The notes: generated from the letters alone by a model not told the origin. A stretch of 64,000 bases of DNA from Pseudomonas fluorescens (GCF_902498065.1 NZ_CABVIR010000003.1:619746-683745), one strand, 5' to 3'; shown: positions 42,019-53,160, counted from the stretch's first letter. Made by a program: numbers and translations.

Positions 42019-42843
42019 ATGCTGAGTCCTTATATGTCGCCCATCGAACGGGTGTGGTTCTACAGCTTGCGGATTCTCTGCGGCTTGATTTTGTTGTTCC
42101 TGATTCTGCCGGTGCTGGTGATCATTCCGCTGTCGTTCAACTCGGGCAGTTTCCTGGTGTACCCGCTGCAAGGCTTTTCGCTGCACTGGTATCAGGACTT
42201 CTTCGCCTCGGCTGAATGGATGCGCGCACTGAAGAACAGCATCATCGTCGCCCCGGCGGCGACCGTGCTGGCGATGATTTTCGGCACGCTGGCGGCGATT
42301 GGCCTGACCCGCGGCGACTTCCCGGGCAAGGCGCTGGTGATGGCACTGGTGATTTCGCCGATGGTGGTGCCGGTGGTGATCATCGGGGTGGCGAGTTACC
42401 TGTTCTTCGCCCCGTTGGGTCTGGGCAACAGCTTCTTCTCGCTGATCGTGGTGCACGCGGTGTTGGGCGTGCCGTTTGTGATCATTACCGTGTCGGCGAC
42501 GTTGCAGGGGTTTAACCACAATCTGGTGCGTGCGGCTGCCAGTCTCGGGGCTTCGCCGCTGACGGCGTTCCGTCGCGTGACCCTGCCGCTGATTGCTCCC
42601 GGCGTGATCTCCGGCGCGCTGTTTGCCTTCGCGACCTCGTTCGATGAAGTGGTGGTGACGTTGTTCCTCGCCGGTCCCGAGCAAGCGACCTTGCCTCGGC
42701 AAATGTTCAGCGGCATCCGCGAAAACCTCAGCCCGACGATTGCCGCTGCGGCGACACTGCTGATCGCCTTCTCGGTGATTCTGCTGCTGACCCTCGAATG
42801 GCTGCGTGGCCGCAGCGAGAAATTGCGCACCGCCCAAGTCTGA
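42019..42843 (+). CDS. agtD: ABC transporter permease AgtD (PotC-like)
   Basis: 274 residues with about six membrane helices and the permease motif AAASLGASPLTAFRRVTLPL. A GGGGAG ribosome site precedes the ATG, 13 bases after agtC. It is the last gene of the transporter operon. Confidence 0.84.
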   Translation: MLSPYMSPIERVWFYSLRILCGLILLFLILPVLVIIPLSFNSGSFLVYPLQGFSLHWYQDFFASAEWMRALKNSIIVAPAATVLAMIFGTLAAIGLTRGDFPGKALVMALVISPMVVPVVIIGVASYLFFAPLGLGNSFFSLIVVHAVLGVPFVIITVSATLQGFNHNLVRAAASLGASPLTAFRRVTLPLIAPGVISGALFAFATSFDEVVVTLFLAGPEQATLPRQMFSGIRENLSPTIAAAATLLIAFSVILLLTLEWLRGRSEKLRTAQV

Positions 42844-42857
42844 CGGCTCACACCATC

Positions 42858-42952
42858 CCCTGTGGGAGCGAGCCTGCTGGCGATTGCGACCTGACGTTCA
42901 ACATTGATGTTGACTGACACACCGCCATCGCGAGCAGGCTCGCTCCCACAGT
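42858..42952. repeat. REP pair after agtD
   Basis: Two inverted REP units (TGTGGGAGCGAGCCTGCTGG at 42861 and the complementary unit ending 42952) with 40-odd bases between. Confidence 0.87.
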
Positions 42953-43064
42953 TGTTTTGTGGTGGTTTCGGGATCGTTGGTCATTCACACCCTGAATAGC
43001 AGACAAACCCGAATCCCCAGCTACTATTGTGCCCAGCTCCCCTATCTATAAGAGGCTGCGCACG

Positions 43065-44213
43065 ATGAGTCTTTCCTCTTTCAAAATCGCCCACAAACTG
43101 ATCACCGGCGCGGCTGCCATCGAGCAACTGTCCGCCGAACTCACGCGCCTGGACATCGACAACCCGCTGATCGTCACCGACGCCGCGCTGGTCAAGTCCG
43201 GTACGGTAGAACTGGCGCTCGCGCAGCTGGGGGACCGAAGCTACGAGATTTTCGACCGTGTGCTGCCCGATCCGGAAATCGCCATCGTCGAAGACTGCAT
43301 GCGGGTTTATCGCGAAGGCGGGCACGACGGGCTGATCGGCCTGGGTGGCGGCAGTGCGATCGACATCGCCAAAAGTGTTGCCGCTTATGCCGGTTACCAC
43401 GGCGCGCTGGAGGATCTGTTCGGCATCAACCAGGTGCCGCGCAAAGGCCCGCCGCTGATCGCCATCCCGACCACCGCCGGCACCGGCTCGGAAGTGACCA
43501 ACGTCGCGATCCTTTCCGACAAGGTTGCGCAGCTGAAAAAGGGCATCGTCAGCGACTATCTGTTGCCGGACGTGGCACTGGTCAGCCCGCAAATGACCCT
43601 GACGTGCCCGCGCAGCGTTACCGCCGCCAGTGGCGTCGATGCGCTGGTGCATGCCATCGAGTCTTATTTGTCCCTCAATGCTTCAGCGATTACCGACGCG
43701 CTGGCCATCGGCGCGATCAAGTTGATCACTCAAGCGTTACCCAAGGCCTACGCCAACCCCTCCAACCTGCAGGCGCGCGAAGACATGGCCACTGCCAGCC
43801 TGATGGCCGGCATGGCGTTCGGCAATGCCGGGGTCGGCGCGGTGCATGCGCTGGCGTATCCGCTGGGCGGTCGTTTCAATATTGCCCACGGCGTCAGCAA
43901 CGCCTTGTTGCTGCCGTATGTCATGAGCTGGAACAAGATGGCCTGCGTCGAGCGTATGCAGGATATTGCCGAAGCCATGGGGGTGAAGACCGCTCATCTG
44001 AGCGCCAATGAAGCGGCCGACAAAGCCGTGGAGGCAATGACCGAATTGTGCGCGGCGGTAGAAATTCCGCCAGGCCTGCGCAGTTTCGGCGTTCCCGAGG
44101 AGGCGATCCCGGCCATGGCCGTGGAGGCCGCAGGAATTGAGCGCTTGATGCGCAACAATCCACGCAAACTGAGTGCGATTGATATCGAGAAGATCTACCG
44201 CGCAGCCTACTGA
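43065..44213 (+). CDS. Iron-containing alcohol dehydrogenase
   Basis: 382 residues from the ATG at 43065 (AGAGG 9 bases upstream). NAD(P) binding motif GGGSAID (94-100) and iron ligands D192, H196, H261 and H275 are all present, so it is a complete group III alcohol dehydrogenase. The substrate is not clear. Its location after agtD suggests an omega-hydroxy acid such as 4-hydroxybutyrate or 5-hydroxyvalerate, but this is inference from context only. Confidence 0.85.
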   Translation: MSLSSFKIAHKLITGAAAIEQLSAELTRLDIDNPLIVTDAALVKSGTVELALAQLGDRSYEIFDRVLPDPEIAIVEDCMRVYREGGHDGLIGLGGGSAIDIAKSVAAYAGYHGALEDLFGINQVPRKGPPLIAIPTTAGTGSEVTNVAILSDKVAQLKKGIVSDYLLPDVALVSPQMTLTCPRSVTAASGVDALVHAIESYLSLNASAITDALAIGAIKLITQALPKAYANPSNLQAREDMATASLMAGMAFGNAGVGAVHALAYPLGGRFNIAHGVSNALLLPYVMSWNKMACVERMQDIAEAMGVKTAHLSANEAADKAVEAMTELCAAVEIPPGLRSFGVPEEAIPAMAVEAAGIERLMRNNPRKLSAIDIEKIYRAAY

Positions 44214-44293
44214 TCATCGTCCTTACGGTGCGCGCGTCAAAGCATGAGGTATACAATGCGCGCCATCGTGATTCTGCTCAGAAAAGGTGCGTC

Positions 44294-44968
44294 ATGCAGC
44301 CCTTCGTAATTGCTCCGTCGATTCTCTCCGCCGACTTCGCCCGCCTGGGTGAAGAAGTGGACAACGTTCTGGCCGCCGGCGCCGACTTCGTGCACTTCGA
44401 TGTCATGGACAACCACTACGTGCCGAACCTGACCATCGGCCCGATGGTCTGCGCCGCACTGCGCAAGTACGGCGTGACCGCGCCGATCGACGCGCACTTG
44501 ATGGTCAGCCCGGTGGATCGCATCGTTGGCGACTTCATCGAAGCCGGTGCGACCTACATTACCTTCCACCCGGAAGCCACGCAGCACGTCGACCGCTCCC
44601 TGCAACTGATCCGCGAGGGCGGCTGCAAATCGGGCCTGGTGTTCAACCCGGCGACTCCGCTGGACGTGCTCAAGTACGTGATGGACAAGGTGGACATGAT
44701 CCTGCTCATGAGCGTCAACCCGGGCTTCGGCGGGCAGAAGTTCATCCCTGGCACCCTCGACAAGCTGCGTGAAGCTCGCGCATTGATCGATGCCTCGGGT
44801 CGTGACATCCGCCTGGAAATCGACGGCGGCGTGAACGTGAACAACATCCGTGAAATCGCAGCGGCTGGCGCCGACACCTTCGTGGCCGGCTCGGCGATCT
44901 TCAATGCGCCGAACTACCAGGAAGTGATCGAGAAGATGCGCGCCGAGCTGGCGCTGGCCCGCCCATGA
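44294..44968 (+). CDS. rpe: Ribulose-phosphate 3-epimerase Rpe
   Basis: 224 residues from the ATG at 44294 (AAAGG 6-7 bases upstream). [33 protein letters not shown] and [14 protein letters not shown] are the TIM-barrel catalytic segments. It interconverts ribulose- and xylulose-5-phosphate. The stop overlaps gph by 4 bases. Confidence 0.97.
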   Translation: MQPFVIAPSILSADFARLGEEVDNVLAAGADFVHFDVMDNHYVPNLTIGPMVCAALRKYGVTAPIDAHLMVSPVDRIVGDFIEAGATYITFHPEATQHVDRSLQLIREGGCKSGLVFNPATPLDVLKYVMDKVDMILLMSVNPGFGGQKFIPGTLDKLREARALIDASGRDIRLEIDGGVNVNNIREIAAAGADTFVAGSAIFNAPNYQEVIEKMRAELALARP

Positions 44969-45783
44969 GTGGCTTTGAGCAGCTGTTCCCGGGGCGTTTG
45001 CCACGGCTGGTGATGTTCGATCTGGACGGTACGCTGGTCGATTCGGTCCCTGACCTCGCCGCGGCGGTGGATAACATGCTGCTCAAACTCGGGCGTCAGC
45101 CTGTCGGCATCGAATCGGTGCGTGACTGGGTCGGTAACGGCGTGCAGATGCTGGTGCGTCGGGCCCTGGCCAATCACATCGATGGCGAGGGTGTCGATGA
45201 GGTCGAAGCCGAGCATGCGCTGGAATTGTTCAACGGCTTTTACGAGGACGGTCACGACCTGACGGTGGTTTATCCGGGCGTACGTGACACCCTCAAGTGG
45301 CTGAACAAGCAAGGCGTGGAGATGGCGCTGATCACCAACAAGCCGGAGCGCTTTGTCGCGCCGTTGCTGGATCAGATGAAGATCGGCCGCTATTTCAAAT
45401 GGATCATCGGCGGCGACACCCTGCCGCAGAAGAAACCCGACCCGGCCGCGCTGTTTTTCGTGATGAAAATGGCCAACATTCCGGCGTCGCAAACGTTGTT
45501 CGTCGGTGACTCGCGCAGCGATGTGCTGGCGGCGAAAGCGGCGGGGGTCAAATGTGTGGCGCTCAGTTACGGCTACAACCATGGCCGGCCGATTGCCGAA
45601 GAGTCGCCGGCGCTGGTTATCGACGACCTGCGCAAGCTAATTCCCGGTTGCCTGGATCCGGCCGCTGAGATAACGTTGGCCGACGCTGTTCAACCCCCTT
45701 CTGGAAACGCCATCGTGGTGGTCACTCGCAAACTCTGGATGAAAGTCATCAAGGCCCTGGCCCGCTGGCGTTGGCGCGCCTGA
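44965..45783 (+). CDS. gph: Phosphoglycolate phosphatase Gph with Trp-rich tail
   Basis: 272 residues of the HAD fold: nucleophile motif [13 protein letters not shown] (D20/D22), ITNKPE and [11 protein letters not shown]. It removes 2-phosphoglycolate. The C-terminal 16 residues ([16 protein letters not shown]) are outside the HAD core, are basic and hold three Trp codons just before trpE, so the tail may also work as the trp leader peptide. Confidence 0.95.
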   Translation: MSGFEQLFPGRLPRLVMFDLDGTLVDSVPDLAAAVDNMLLKLGRQPVGIESVRDWVGNGVQMLVRRALANHIDGEGVDEVEAEHALELFNGFYEDGHDLTVVYPGVRDTLKWLNKQGVEMALITNKPERFVAPLLDQMKIGRYFKWIIGGDTLPQKKPDPAALFFVMKMANIPASQTLFVGDSRSDVLAAKAAGVKCVALSYGYNHGRPIAEESPALVIDDLRKLIPGCLDPAAEITLADAVQPPSGNAIVVVTRKLWMKVIKALARWRWRA

Positions 45784-45854
45784 CTTGTTCCTGGCCGGTC
45801 TACCGGCGCGTTTGCATACCTGACTGTTAGCACCTCAAGCCACGAGGCTACTCC
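45739..45854 (+). promoter_or_regulatory. Candidate trpE attenuation leader overlapping the gph tail
   Basis: From the in-frame ATG at 45739 the last codons of gph read [18 protein letters not shown], with Trp codons at 45766 and 45772. The stop (45781) is 71 bases before trpE. A GCCGG-TCTA-CCGGC hairpin (45794-45807) is followed by GCGTTTGC, and CGCGCC at 45775-45780 could pair with GGCGCG at 45805-45810 instead. Both features fit attenuation; the T-tract is weak and no ribosome site for the internal ATG is seen. Confidence 0.45.
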
Positions 45855-47336
45855 ATGATCCGCGAAGAATTCCTGCGTTTGGCCGCTGCCGGCTATAACC
45901 GCATCCCGCTTGCCTGCGAAACCCTGGCCGACTTCGACACGCCACTGTCGATCTACCTGAAACTGGCTGACGAACCCAATTCCTACCTGCTCGAATCGGT
46001 GCAGGGCGGGGAGAAGTGGGGCCGTTACTCGATCATCGGCTTGCCGTGCCGCACCGTGCTGCGGGTTCATGACCATCACGTCAGCGTGACCCACGACGGC
46101 GTCGAGATCGAAAGCCACGAGGCGGAAGATCCGCTGACTTTCGTTGAAGAGTTCAAGGCTCGCTACAACGTTCCGACCATCCCCGGCCTGCCGCGCTTCA
46201 ACGGTGGCCTGGTGGGTTACTTCGGTTACGACTGCGTGCGCTATGTGGAAAAGCGTCTGGGCAAGTGCCCGAACCCGGACCCACTGGGCGTGCCGGACAT
46301 TCTGCTGATGGTATCCGATGCGGTGGTGGTGTTCGACAACCTCGCCGGCAAGATGCACGCCATCGTTTTGGCCGACCCGTCGCAGGAAGACGCCTTCGAG
46401 CAAGGTCAGGCGCGCCTGGAAGAGCTGCTGGAGAAACTCCGTCAGCCGATCACTCCGCGCCGTGGCCTGGACTTCAGCAAGCAACAATCGGCTGACCCGG
46501 TGTTCCGCTCCAGTTTCACCCAGGACGATTACGAAAAAGCCGTCGACACCATCAAGGAATACATCCTCGCCGGTGACTGCATGCAGGTCGTGCCGTCCCA
46601 GCGCATGTCGATCGACTTCAAGGCTGCGCCGATTGATCTGTACCGGGCGCTGCGTTGCTTTAACCCGACGCCTTACATGTACTTCTTCAACTTCGGCGAC
46701 TTCCATGTGGTCGGCAGTTCGCCGGAAGTGCTGGTGCGGGTCGAAGACAACCTGATCACCGTGCGCCCGATTGCCGGCACGCGCCCGCGCGGGGCCAACG
46801 AAGAAGCCGATCTGGCACTGGAAAAAGACCTGCTCTCCGATGACAAGGAAATCGCCGAGCACTTGATGCTGATCGACCTGGGTCGTAACGACACCGGTCG
46901 CGTCTCGGAAATCGGTTCGGTGAAACTCACCGAGAAGATGGTCATCGAGCGTTATTCCAACGTGATGCACATTGTTTCCAACGTCACCGGGCAATTAAAG
47001 GCCGGGCTGACGGCGATGGACGCATTACGGGCAATCCTGCCGGCGGGCACCTTGTCCGGCGCGCCGAAGATTCGTGCGATGGAAATCATCGACGAACTGG
47101 AGCCGGTCAAGCGCGGCGTCTACGGCGGCGCGGTCGGTTACTTCGCCTGGAACGGCAACATGGACACGGCGATTGCGATCCGCACCGCCGTGATCAAGAA
47201 CGGCGAACTGCACGTGCAGGCCGGTGGCGGCATCGTTGCCGACTCGGTGCCGGCGCTGGAATGGGAAGAAACCCTGAACAAGCGTCGTGCCATGTTCCGC
47301 GCAGTCGCCCTGGCTGAACAAACCCCGGAAAGCTGA
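45855..47336 (+). CDS. trpE: Anthranilate synthase component I TrpE
   Basis: 493 residues. The chorismate-binding domain has [42 protein letters not shown] and [19 protein letters not shown]. The N-terminal part contains the feedback site ([15 protein letters not shown], with the Ser of the Trp-binding pocket). It makes anthranilate from chorismate with TrpG. Here trpE is separate from trpGDC by only 114 bases. Confidence 0.97.
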   Translation: MIREEFLRLAAAGYNRIPLACETLADFDTPLSIYLKLADEPNSYLLESVQGGEKWGRYSIIGLPCRTVLRVHDHHVSVTHDGVEIESHEAEDPLTFVEEFKARYNVPTIPGLPRFNGGLVGYFGYDCVRYVEKRLGKCPNPDPLGVPDILLMVSDAVVVFDNLAGKMHAIVLADPSQEDAFEQGQARLEELLEKLRQPITPRRGLDFSKQQSADPVFRSSFTQDDYEKAVDTIKEYILAGDCMQVVPSQRMSIDFKAAPIDLYRALRCFNPTPYMYFFNFGDFHVVGSSPEVLVRVEDNLITVRPIAGTRPRGANEEADLALEKDLLSDDKEIAEHLMLIDLGRNDTGRVSEIGSVKLTEKMVIERYSNVMHIVSNVTGQLKAGLTAMDALRAILPAGTLSGAPKIRAMEIIDELEPVKRGVYGGAVGYFAWNGNMDTAIAIRTAVIKNGELHVQAGGGIVADSVPALEWEETLNKRRAMFRAVALAEQTPES

Positions 47337-47363
47337 CTGAAGAACGTGCCCCGTATGCCATGT

Positions 47364-47382
47364 CGCTTTGCCTGACAAAGCG
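47364..47382. other. Hairpin between trpE and trpG
   Basis: CGCTTTG-CCTGA-CAAAGCG, a perfect 7-bp stem. No T-run follows. It lies in the 114-base gap upstream of trpG; a single Trp codon follows at 47383 in one frame, so a trpGDC leader is not supported. Confidence 0.35.
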
Positions 47383-47450
47383 CTGGACGCTGCGGGTCAT
47401 TCATTCGAAGGCAGTCTTTATAGTCAGTGAATTCAAGAGGTTCTCAAGCC

Positions 47451-48044
47451 ATGTTGCTGATGATCGATAACTACGACTCTTTTACTTACAACGTTGTGCA
47501 ATACCTCGGTGAGCTCGGGGCCGAGGTCAAAGTCGTGCGCAACGACGAGCTCACCATCGCCGAAATCGAAGCCCTCAACCCTGAGCGGATCGTCGTTTCT
47601 CCAGGCCCTTGCACGCCAACGGAAGCGGGCGTATCGATTGATGTGATCAAACATTTTGGCGGCAAATTGCCGATCCTGGGTGTGTGCCTGGGCCATCAGT
47701 CCATTGGCCAGGCCTTTGGCGGCGACGTGGTTCGCGCCCGCCAGGTGATGCACGGCAAGACCAGCCCGGTGTTTCACGAGGACAAAGGTGTCTTCGAAGG
47801 CCTGAACCATCCGCTGACCGTCACCCGTTATCACTCGCTGATCGTCAAGCGCGAAACCTTGCCGGACTGCCTGGAGCTGACCGCCTGGACCCAGCTTGAA
47901 GACGGCTCTGTCGACGAGATCATGGGCCTGCGCCACAAGACGTTGAACATTGAAGGTGTGCAGTTCCACCCTGAGTCTATCCTGACTGAACAGGGCCACG
48001 AGCTGTTCGCCAACTTCCTCAAACAAACCGGCGGCACGCGCTAA
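47451..48044 (+). CDS. trpG: Anthranilate synthase component II TrpG (glutamine amidotransferase)
   Basis: 197 residues from the ATG at 47451 ([20 protein letters not shown]). Class I amidotransferase Cys in [16 protein letters not shown], and the His/Glu pair near [13 protein letters not shown]. It supplies ammonia to TrpE. AAGAGG precedes the start; an ATG eight codons upstream lacks a ribosome site. Confidence 0.97.
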   Translation: MLLMIDNYDSFTYNVVQYLGELGAEVKVVRNDELTIAEIEALNPERIVVSPGPCTPTEAGVSIDVIKHFGGKLPILGVCLGHQSIGQAFGGDVVRARQVMHGKTSPVFHEDKGVFEGLNHPLTVTRYHSLIVKRETLPDCLELTAWTQLEDGSVDEIMGLRHKTLNIEGVQFHPESILTEQGHELFANFLKQTGGTR

Positions 48045-48053
48045 GGACTTTCC

Positions 48054-49103
48054 ATGAATATCAAGACAGCCTTGGGCCGTATCGTCGACCACCTCGACCT
48101 CAGCACTGATGAAATGCGCGATGTGATGCGCGAAATCATGACCGGGCAGTGCACGGACGCACAAATTGGCGCGTTCATGATGGCCATGCGCATGAAGAGC
48201 GAAAGCATCGACGAGATCGTCGGCGCCGTGTCGGTCATGCGCGAGCTGGCGGACAAGGTCGAACTCAAGACCCTCGACGGCGTCGTCGATGTGGTCGGCA
48301 CCGGCGGTGACGGGGCCAACATTTTCAACGTTTCGACGGCTTCTTCGTTCGTGGTGGCCGCGGCCGGTTGCACCGTGGCCAAGCACGGTAACCGTGCGGT
48401 GTCGGGTAAAAGCGGTAGTGCCGATCTGCTGGAAGCGGCGGGCATCTACCTGAACCTGACCCCGGTTCAGGTGGCGCGTTGCATCGACAACGTCGGCATC
48501 GGCTTCATGTTTGCCCAGACCCATCACAGTGCCATGAAGCACGCCGCCGGTCCGCGCAAGGATCTTGGTTTGCGCACCCTGTTCAACATGCTCGGCCCGC
48601 TTACGAATCCGGCCGGCGTGAAACATCAGGTGGTGGGCGTATTCAGCCAGGCGCTGTGCCGGCCGTTGGCCGAGGTCTTGCAGCGTTTGGGCAGCAAGCA
48701 CGTGCTGGTGGTGCACTCGAAGGATGGCCTGGACGAGTTCAGTCTGGCGGCGCCGACCTTCGTGGCGGAATTGAAGAATGACCAGATCACCGAGTATTGG
48801 GTCGAGCCGGAAGATTTGGGCATGAAGAGCCAGAGCCTGCACGGCCTGGCGGTGGAAAGCCCGGCCGCTTCGCTCGAGCTGATTCGCGATGCCTTGGGCA
48901 AACGCAAGACCGAGAGCGGTCAGAAAGCTGCCGAGATGATCGTGCTCAATGCCGGTGCTGCGCTATACGCCGCCGACCTGGCGACCAGTTTGAAAGAAGG
49001 TGTTGCCCTGGCGCACGATGCGCTGCACACAGGCCTCGCCCGGGAAAAACTTGAGGAGTTGGGTGCATTTACCGCGGTATTCAAAGTGGAGAATGAGGGA
49101 TGA
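48054..49103 (+). CDS. trpD: Anthranilate phosphoribosyltransferase TrpD
   Basis: 349 residues. The PRPP-binding [15 protein letters not shown] and the [19 protein letters not shown] substrate-binding segment are intact. It links anthranilate to phosphoribose. It follows trpG by 9 bases and overlaps trpC by 4. Confidence 0.97.
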   Translation: MNIKTALGRIVDHLDLSTDEMRDVMREIMTGQCTDAQIGAFMMAMRMKSESIDEIVGAVSVMRELADKVELKTLDGVVDVVGTGGDGANIFNVSTASSFVVAAAGCTVAKHGNRAVSGKSGSADLLEAAGIYLNLTPVQVARCIDNVGIGFMFAQTHHSAMKHAAGPRKDLGLRTLFNMLGPLTNPAGVKHQVVGVFSQALCRPLAEVLQRLGSKHVLVVHSKDGLDEFSLAAPTFVAELKNDQITEYWVEPEDLGMKSQSLHGLAVESPAASLELIRDALGKRKTESGQKAAEMIVLNAGAALYAADLATSLKEGVALAHDALHTGLAREKLEELGAFTAVFKVENEG

Positions 49104-49936
49104 GTGTACCGACGGTTCTGGAAAACATTCTGGCGCGCAAAGTCCAGGAAGTCGCCGAGCGTAGCGCTCGTGTGAGTCTGGCGGAGCTGGAAAGTCTGGC
49201 CAAGGCGGCCGATGCACCCCGTGGTTTTGCCAAGGCATTGTTGACGCAGGCCAAGCTCAAGCAGCCTGCGGTCATTGCTGAAATCAAGAAAGCTTCGCCT
49301 AGCAAAGGTGTGATTCGCGAGAACTTCGTTCCTGCCGATATCGCCCGCAGCTACGAGAAGGGCGGCGCGACCTGTCTGTCAGTGTTGACCGATATCGATT
49401 ACTTCCAGGGCGCTGATGCGTATCTGCAACAGGCCAGGGCGGCGTGCAAACTGCCGGTGATCCGCAAGGATTTCATGATTGATCCGTATCAGATCGTCGA
49501 GGCCCGTGCGTTGGGCGCCGACTGCGTGCTGTTGATCGTCTCCGCACTGGACGACGTGAAGATGGCCGAGCTGGCAGCGGTGGCAAAAAGCGTCGGCCTC
49601 GACGTGTTGGTGGAAGTCCATGACGGCGACGAACTGGACCGGGCCTTGAAAACCCTCGACACGCCGCTGGTCGGCGTGAACAACCGCAACCTGCACACCT
49701 TCGACGTCAGCCTCGAAACCACCCTGGACCTGTTGCCACGGATTCCGCGCGATCGTTTGGTGATCACTGAGAGCGGCATCCTCAATCGGGCCGATGTCGA
49801 ACTGATGGAAATCAGCGACGTGTATGCGTTCCTGGTGGGCGAAGCGTTCATGCGCGCCGAAAGCCCGGGCACCGAGCTTCAGCGTCTGTTCTTCCCTGAG
49901 CGTGGTGTTGCGGTCAGCGGCTCGACCCTCGACTGA
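49100..49936 (+). CDS. trpC: Indole-3-glycerol-phosphate synthase TrpC
   Basis: 278 residues, a single-function TIM barrel. [37 protein letters not shown] and [11 protein letters not shown] carry the catalytic Lys and Glu residues. It closes the indole ring. The absence of a fused TrpF domain is usual in Pseudomonas. Confidence 0.97.
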   Translation: MSVPTVLENILARKVQEVAERSARVSLAELESLAKAADAPRGFAKALLTQAKLKQPAVIAEIKKASPSKGVIRENFVPADIARSYEKGGATCLSVLTDIDYFQGADAYLQQARAACKLPVIRKDFMIDPYQIVEARALGADCVLLIVSALDDVKMAELAAVAKSVGLDVLVEVHDGDELDRALKTLDTPLVGVNNRNLHTFDVSLETTLDLLPRIPRDRLVITESGILNRADVELMEISDVYAFLVGEAFMRAESPGTELQRLFFPERGVAVSGSTLD

Positions 49937-49959
49937 GACATTTTTGCAGGCGCCCGATC

Positions 49960-49992
49960 CCCTGTGGGAGCGGGCTTGCCCGCGAAGAGGCC
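49960..49992. repeat. REP element (single)
   Basis: CCTGTGGGAGCGGGCTTGCC followed by CGCGAAGAGGCC, between trpC and the LplA-like gene. It lies upstream of the chosen start at 50033 and rules out a longer N-terminus. Confidence 0.85.
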
Positions 49993-50032
49993 ATCAAGTA
50001 CCCCAAAGACGTCAGGTCTTACGGAGTCGTCC

Positions 50033-50734
50033 ATGCCCCAACCAATCTCTCTGACTGTAGAAGCAGGCCTGCAAGCCGAACAGGATTTGCTGGCCTCAGT
50101 CTGCACCGGCGACTCAGAATTCGGTCTGTTGTTCTGGCAACCCAGTGATCGGGCACTGGTCATGCCGCGCCGCTTGAATCGCCTGCCTGGTTTCGAAGCC
50201 GCGTGCGAAGTATCTGCCGCCGCAGGCTGGCCAGTACTGTTGCGCGAAACCGGTGGCGAGCCGGTGCCGCAATCGGCTTCAACCATCAACATCGCTTTGG
50301 TCTACGCCCCGCCGCGCAGCGAGGGTGACCAGAACCGCATCGAAAGCGCTTACCGTCGACTCTGCGATCCGATCTGCCAGTTACTGGATGAACTGGGTGG
50401 CGTTTCGTCCCTGGGTGAAGTGGACGGCGCGTTCTGCGACGGACGTTTCAACGTCAACCTCGATGGACGCAAGATGGTCGGCACCGCTCAGCGCTGGCGC
50501 CAGAGCAAGGGCGGCACGCGTCCGGTCGGCCTGGTGCACGGTGCGTTGTTGCTGGATAACGAGCGCGAATCGATGGTCGCGGCGGTCAATCGCTTCAATG
50601 AGGCCTGCGGCCTGGAGCCGCGTGTCCGCGCCGAGAGCCACATCGCGCTCCATGAGAAGTTTGCTGCGCCGGACGCACTGGGGCGGCTCGACGCGCTCTA
50701 TCGCCAGTTGCTGGCAGACATGTTCAAGGTTTAG
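50033..50734 (+). CDS. Lipoate-protein ligase A/octanoyltransferase-family protein
   Basis: 233 residues from the ATG at 50033 (CGGAG upstream). A BPL/LplA/LipB fold is suggested by [18 protein letters not shown], a variant of the RRxxGGG motif, and by [17 protein letters not shown], which keeps the catalytic-type Lys in the KxxGxAQ motif. No LipM-type catalytic Cys is evident. Exact activity (lipoate, octanoate or other) is uncertain. It ends in a 4-base convergent overlap with vfr. Confidence 0.8.
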   Translation: MPQPISLTVEAGLQAEQDLLASVCTGDSEFGLLFWQPSDRALVMPRRLNRLPGFEAACEVSAAAGWPVLLRETGGEPVPQSASTINIALVYAPPRSEGDQNRIESAYRRLCDPICQLLDELGGVSSLGEVDGAFCDGRFNVNLDGRKMVGTAQRWRQSKGGTRPVGLVHGALLLDNERESMVAAVNRFNEACGLEPRVRAESHIALHEKFAAPDALGRLDALYRQLLADMFKV

Positions 50735-51375
50735 CGCGTACCGAAGACCACCATGGTCTTGCCTTTGACGTCGACCAGGTTGCGTTCCTCGAGATCCTTG
50801 AGTACGCGGCCAACCATCTCGCGGGAACACCCGACAATTCGCCCGATTTCCTGACGTGTCACCTTGATCTGCATGCCATCAGGGTGGGTCATCGCATCGG
50901 GCTGTTTGCACAATTCCAGCAGGCAACGGGCAACGCGGCCAGTCACGTCGAAGAAGGCGAGGTCGCCGACTTTGCGCGTGGTGTTGCGCAGGCGCTGTGC
51001 GATTTGTCCGCTGAGTACGTAAAGAATGTCCGGGTCTTGTTGGGACAATTCGCGGAACTTCGCGTAGCTGATTTCCGCTACTTCGCACTCGATCTTGGCC
51101 CGCACCCAGGCGCTGCGCTCTTGTTCGAGGCCAGCCTGTTCAAACAGACCCAGCTCGCCGAAAAAGTCTCCGGAGTTCAGATAGGCGATGATCATTTCAC
51201 GGCCGTCGTCATCCTCGATCAGGATGGTGACCGAGCCTTTGATAATGAAGAACAGCGTCTCCGAGCGGTCGCCGGCGCAAATGATATTGCTCTTGGCCGC
51301 ATAACGACGGCGTTGGCAATGCATCAACAGCTTGTCGAGGTTCTTGATTTTGGGGGTAGGGGCAATAGCAACCAT
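50731..51375 (-). CDS. vfr: cAMP-responsive regulator Vfr (CRP family)
   Basis: 214 residues from the ATG at 51375 ([17 protein letters not shown]), the length of P. aeruginosa Vfr. Cyclic-nucleotide pocket motif [13 protein letters not shown] and DNA-binding helix-turn-helix [20 protein letters not shown] are intact. Vfr is a global regulator of virulence and twitching in P. aeruginosa; the targets here are unknown. The open frame further upstream is not homologous. Confidence 0.96.
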   Translation of the reverse strand: MVAIAPTPKIKNLDKLLMHCQRRRYAAKSNIICAGDRSETLFFIIKGSVTILIEDDDGREMIIAYLNSGDFFGELGLFEQAGLEQERSAWVRAKIECEVAEISYAKFRELSQQDPDILYVLSGQIAQRLRNTTRKVGDLAFFDVTGRVARCLLELCKQPDAMTHPDGMQIKVTRQEIGRIVGCSREMVGRVLKDLEERNLVDVKGKTMVVFGTR

Positions 51376-51606
51376 GGTTGTATCCCGAAAAGACTGCACG
51401 GTGTGTTTGGTTTTTTTATGAGACGCTGAGGTTGCTACAAAGCTGGCTATGCGCCAGCGAATTGGCGCCAGCTTAACAGACACTTCCTGCAATATTCGAG
51501 ATTTTACCTACAACGCAGAAGGCTATCGTCCTAGGACGGCGAGCGCTGTCAATCCAGAGCCCTGTGCTAAGCTGGCGACCCTTTTTTAGACAGTGGAGTC
51601 TTGGCG

Positions 51607-52029
51607 ATGAAGGCACGCATCCAATGGGCTGGCGAAGCCATGTTCCTCGGCGAATCCGGTAGCGGTCATGTCGTGGTCATGGACGGTCCACCCGATGCCG
51701 GTGGTCGTAACCTGGGTGTCCGGCCGATGGAAATGCTCCTGCTGGGCGTCGGCGGTTGCAGCAATTTCGACGTGGTCAGCATCCTCAAGAAGTCCCGTCA
51801 GGCCGTCGAGAGCTGCGAAGCTTTCCTTGAAGCCGAACGTGCGACCGAGGACCCGAAGGTCTTCACCAAGATTCACATGCACTTTGTGGTCAAGGGCCGC
51901 GGGCTGAAAGAAGCCCAGGTCAAACGCGCCATCGAGCTGTCTGCCGAGAAGTATTGCTCGGCGTCGATCATGCTCGGCGCGGCCGGTGTTGCGATTACCC
52001 ACGACTACGAAATCATCGAACTCGGTTGA
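51607..52029 (+). CDS. OsmC-family (YhfA-like) redox protein
   Basis: 140 residues from the ATG at 51607; GGAG 8 bases upstream favours it over a TTG at 51601. The two family cysteines are visible, in GVGGCSNFDVVS and KYCSASIMLG. OsmC-type proteins reduce organic peroxides or bind related ligands. It is divergent from vfr. Confidence 0.88.
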   Translation: MKARIQWAGEAMFLGESGSGHVVVMDGPPDAGGRNLGVRPMEMLLLGVGGCSNFDVVSILKKSRQAVESCEAFLEAERATEDPKVFTKIHMHFVVKGRGLKEAQVKRAIELSAEKYCSASIMLGAAGVAITHDYEIIELG

Positions 52030-52268
52030 ATCGACATTCAACTATCATAAAAGCAGTGCAGACTCTGGCGATCCCAAGCTGACGTCTGCATAATGCGCCA
52101 CTTTTTTCAGGGTAGTGGTCCGTCAGCCGACCGGCCGCTCGCCCGAACAGACAACCAAAATCGCCATCGCGAAGAGGTGTTAACCGTCCTACGCAGGTGC
52201 GTCGTTCGCATCTGACGGGCATGCTTGATCACGCGGCCCGGGCCGCAATACATAGAGAGTTTTTAACG

Positions 52269-53063
52269 GTGAAAAGCAAACTCAAGCTCCACGGGTTCAA
52301 TAACCTGACAAAGACCTTGAGCTTCAACATCTATGACATCTGCTACGCGGAAACCCCGCAAGACCAGCAGGCTTACGTCGAGTACATCAATGAAGAGTAC
52401 AACGCGAAACGCCTGACGCAGATCCTCACAGAAGTTGTCGATATCATTGGTGCCAACATCCTGAACATTGCCAGTCAGGACTACGACCCACAGGGCGCCA
52501 GCGTCACGATTCTGATCTCTGAAGAGCCGGTGACCCCGACCGACAGCCAGATCGAAGAGTCGCCAGGCCCGTTGCCCGAAATCATCCTGGCCCACCTCGA
52601 CAAAAGCCACATCACGGTGCACACCTACCCGGAAATCCATCCGGACGCCGGTATTGCAACTTTCCGTGTGGACATTGACGTGTCGACCTGTGGCGTCATT
52701 TCACCGCTTAAAGCGCTCAATTTCCTGATTCACCAGTTCGATTCGGACATCGTGACCGTGGATTATCGCGTGCGCGGTTTCACCCGTGACGTCGAAGGCA
52801 ACAAGCACTTCATCGATCACGAGATCAACTCGATTCAGAACTACCTCTCCGACGACACCCGCGACGCGTACCAGATGACCGACGTGAACGTGTACCAGGA
52901 AAACCTGTTCCACACCAAAATGCTGTTGAAGAACTTCGAACTGGATAACTACCTGTTCGGCGACGCGACCAACAACCTGTCCTCTGAGCAACGTGCTCAA
53001 GTGACCGACCGTGTGAAACACGAAATGCTCGAAATCTTCTACGCGCGCAACATGCCGACCTAA
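52269..53063 (+). CDS. speD: S-adenosylmethionine decarboxylase proenzyme SpeD (class 1A)
   Basis: 264 residues from a GTG start at 52269, which agrees with the P. aeruginosa N-terminus [15 protein letters not shown] lies about 10 bases upstream. Self-cleavage before S113 ([14 protein letters not shown]) would create the pyruvoyl cofactor. It makes decarboxylated SAM for spermidine synthesis. An upstream in-frame start at 52197 is not supported. Confidence 0.95.
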   Translation: MKSKLKLHGFNNLTKTLSFNIYDICYAETPQDQQAYVEYINEEYNAKRLTQILTEVVDIIGANILNIASQDYDPQGASVTILISEEPVTPTDSQIEESPGPLPEIILAHLDKSHITVHTYPEIHPDAGIATFRVDIDVSTCGVISPLKALNFLIHQFDSDIVTVDYRVRGFTRDVEGNKHFIDHEINSIQNYLSDDTRDAYQMTDVNVYQENLFHTKMLLKNFELDNYLFGDATNNLSSEQRAQVTDRVKHEMLEIFYARNMPT

Positions 53064-53076
53064 GATTTTCGAACAC

Positions 53077-53112
53077 AAAAAAGGCGACTACCTCACGGTA
53101 GTCGCCTTTTTT
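53077..53112. terminator. Bidirectional terminator between speD and coq7
   Basis: AAAAAAGGCGACTACC / GGTAGTCGCCTTTTTT, a perfect 16-bp stem with loop TCAC. Both strands have a T-run, so it can end both convergent genes. Confidence 0.95.
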
Positions 53113-53160
53113 ATGTCTTGCCCTTGTAGAAGCAAGCTCGCTCCGGCAAAAAAACTGAAA

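Noticed and set aside
47361..47450. Leader peptide upstream of trpG
   Set aside because: The best short frame has only one Trp codon and no terminator-like hairpin with a T-run.
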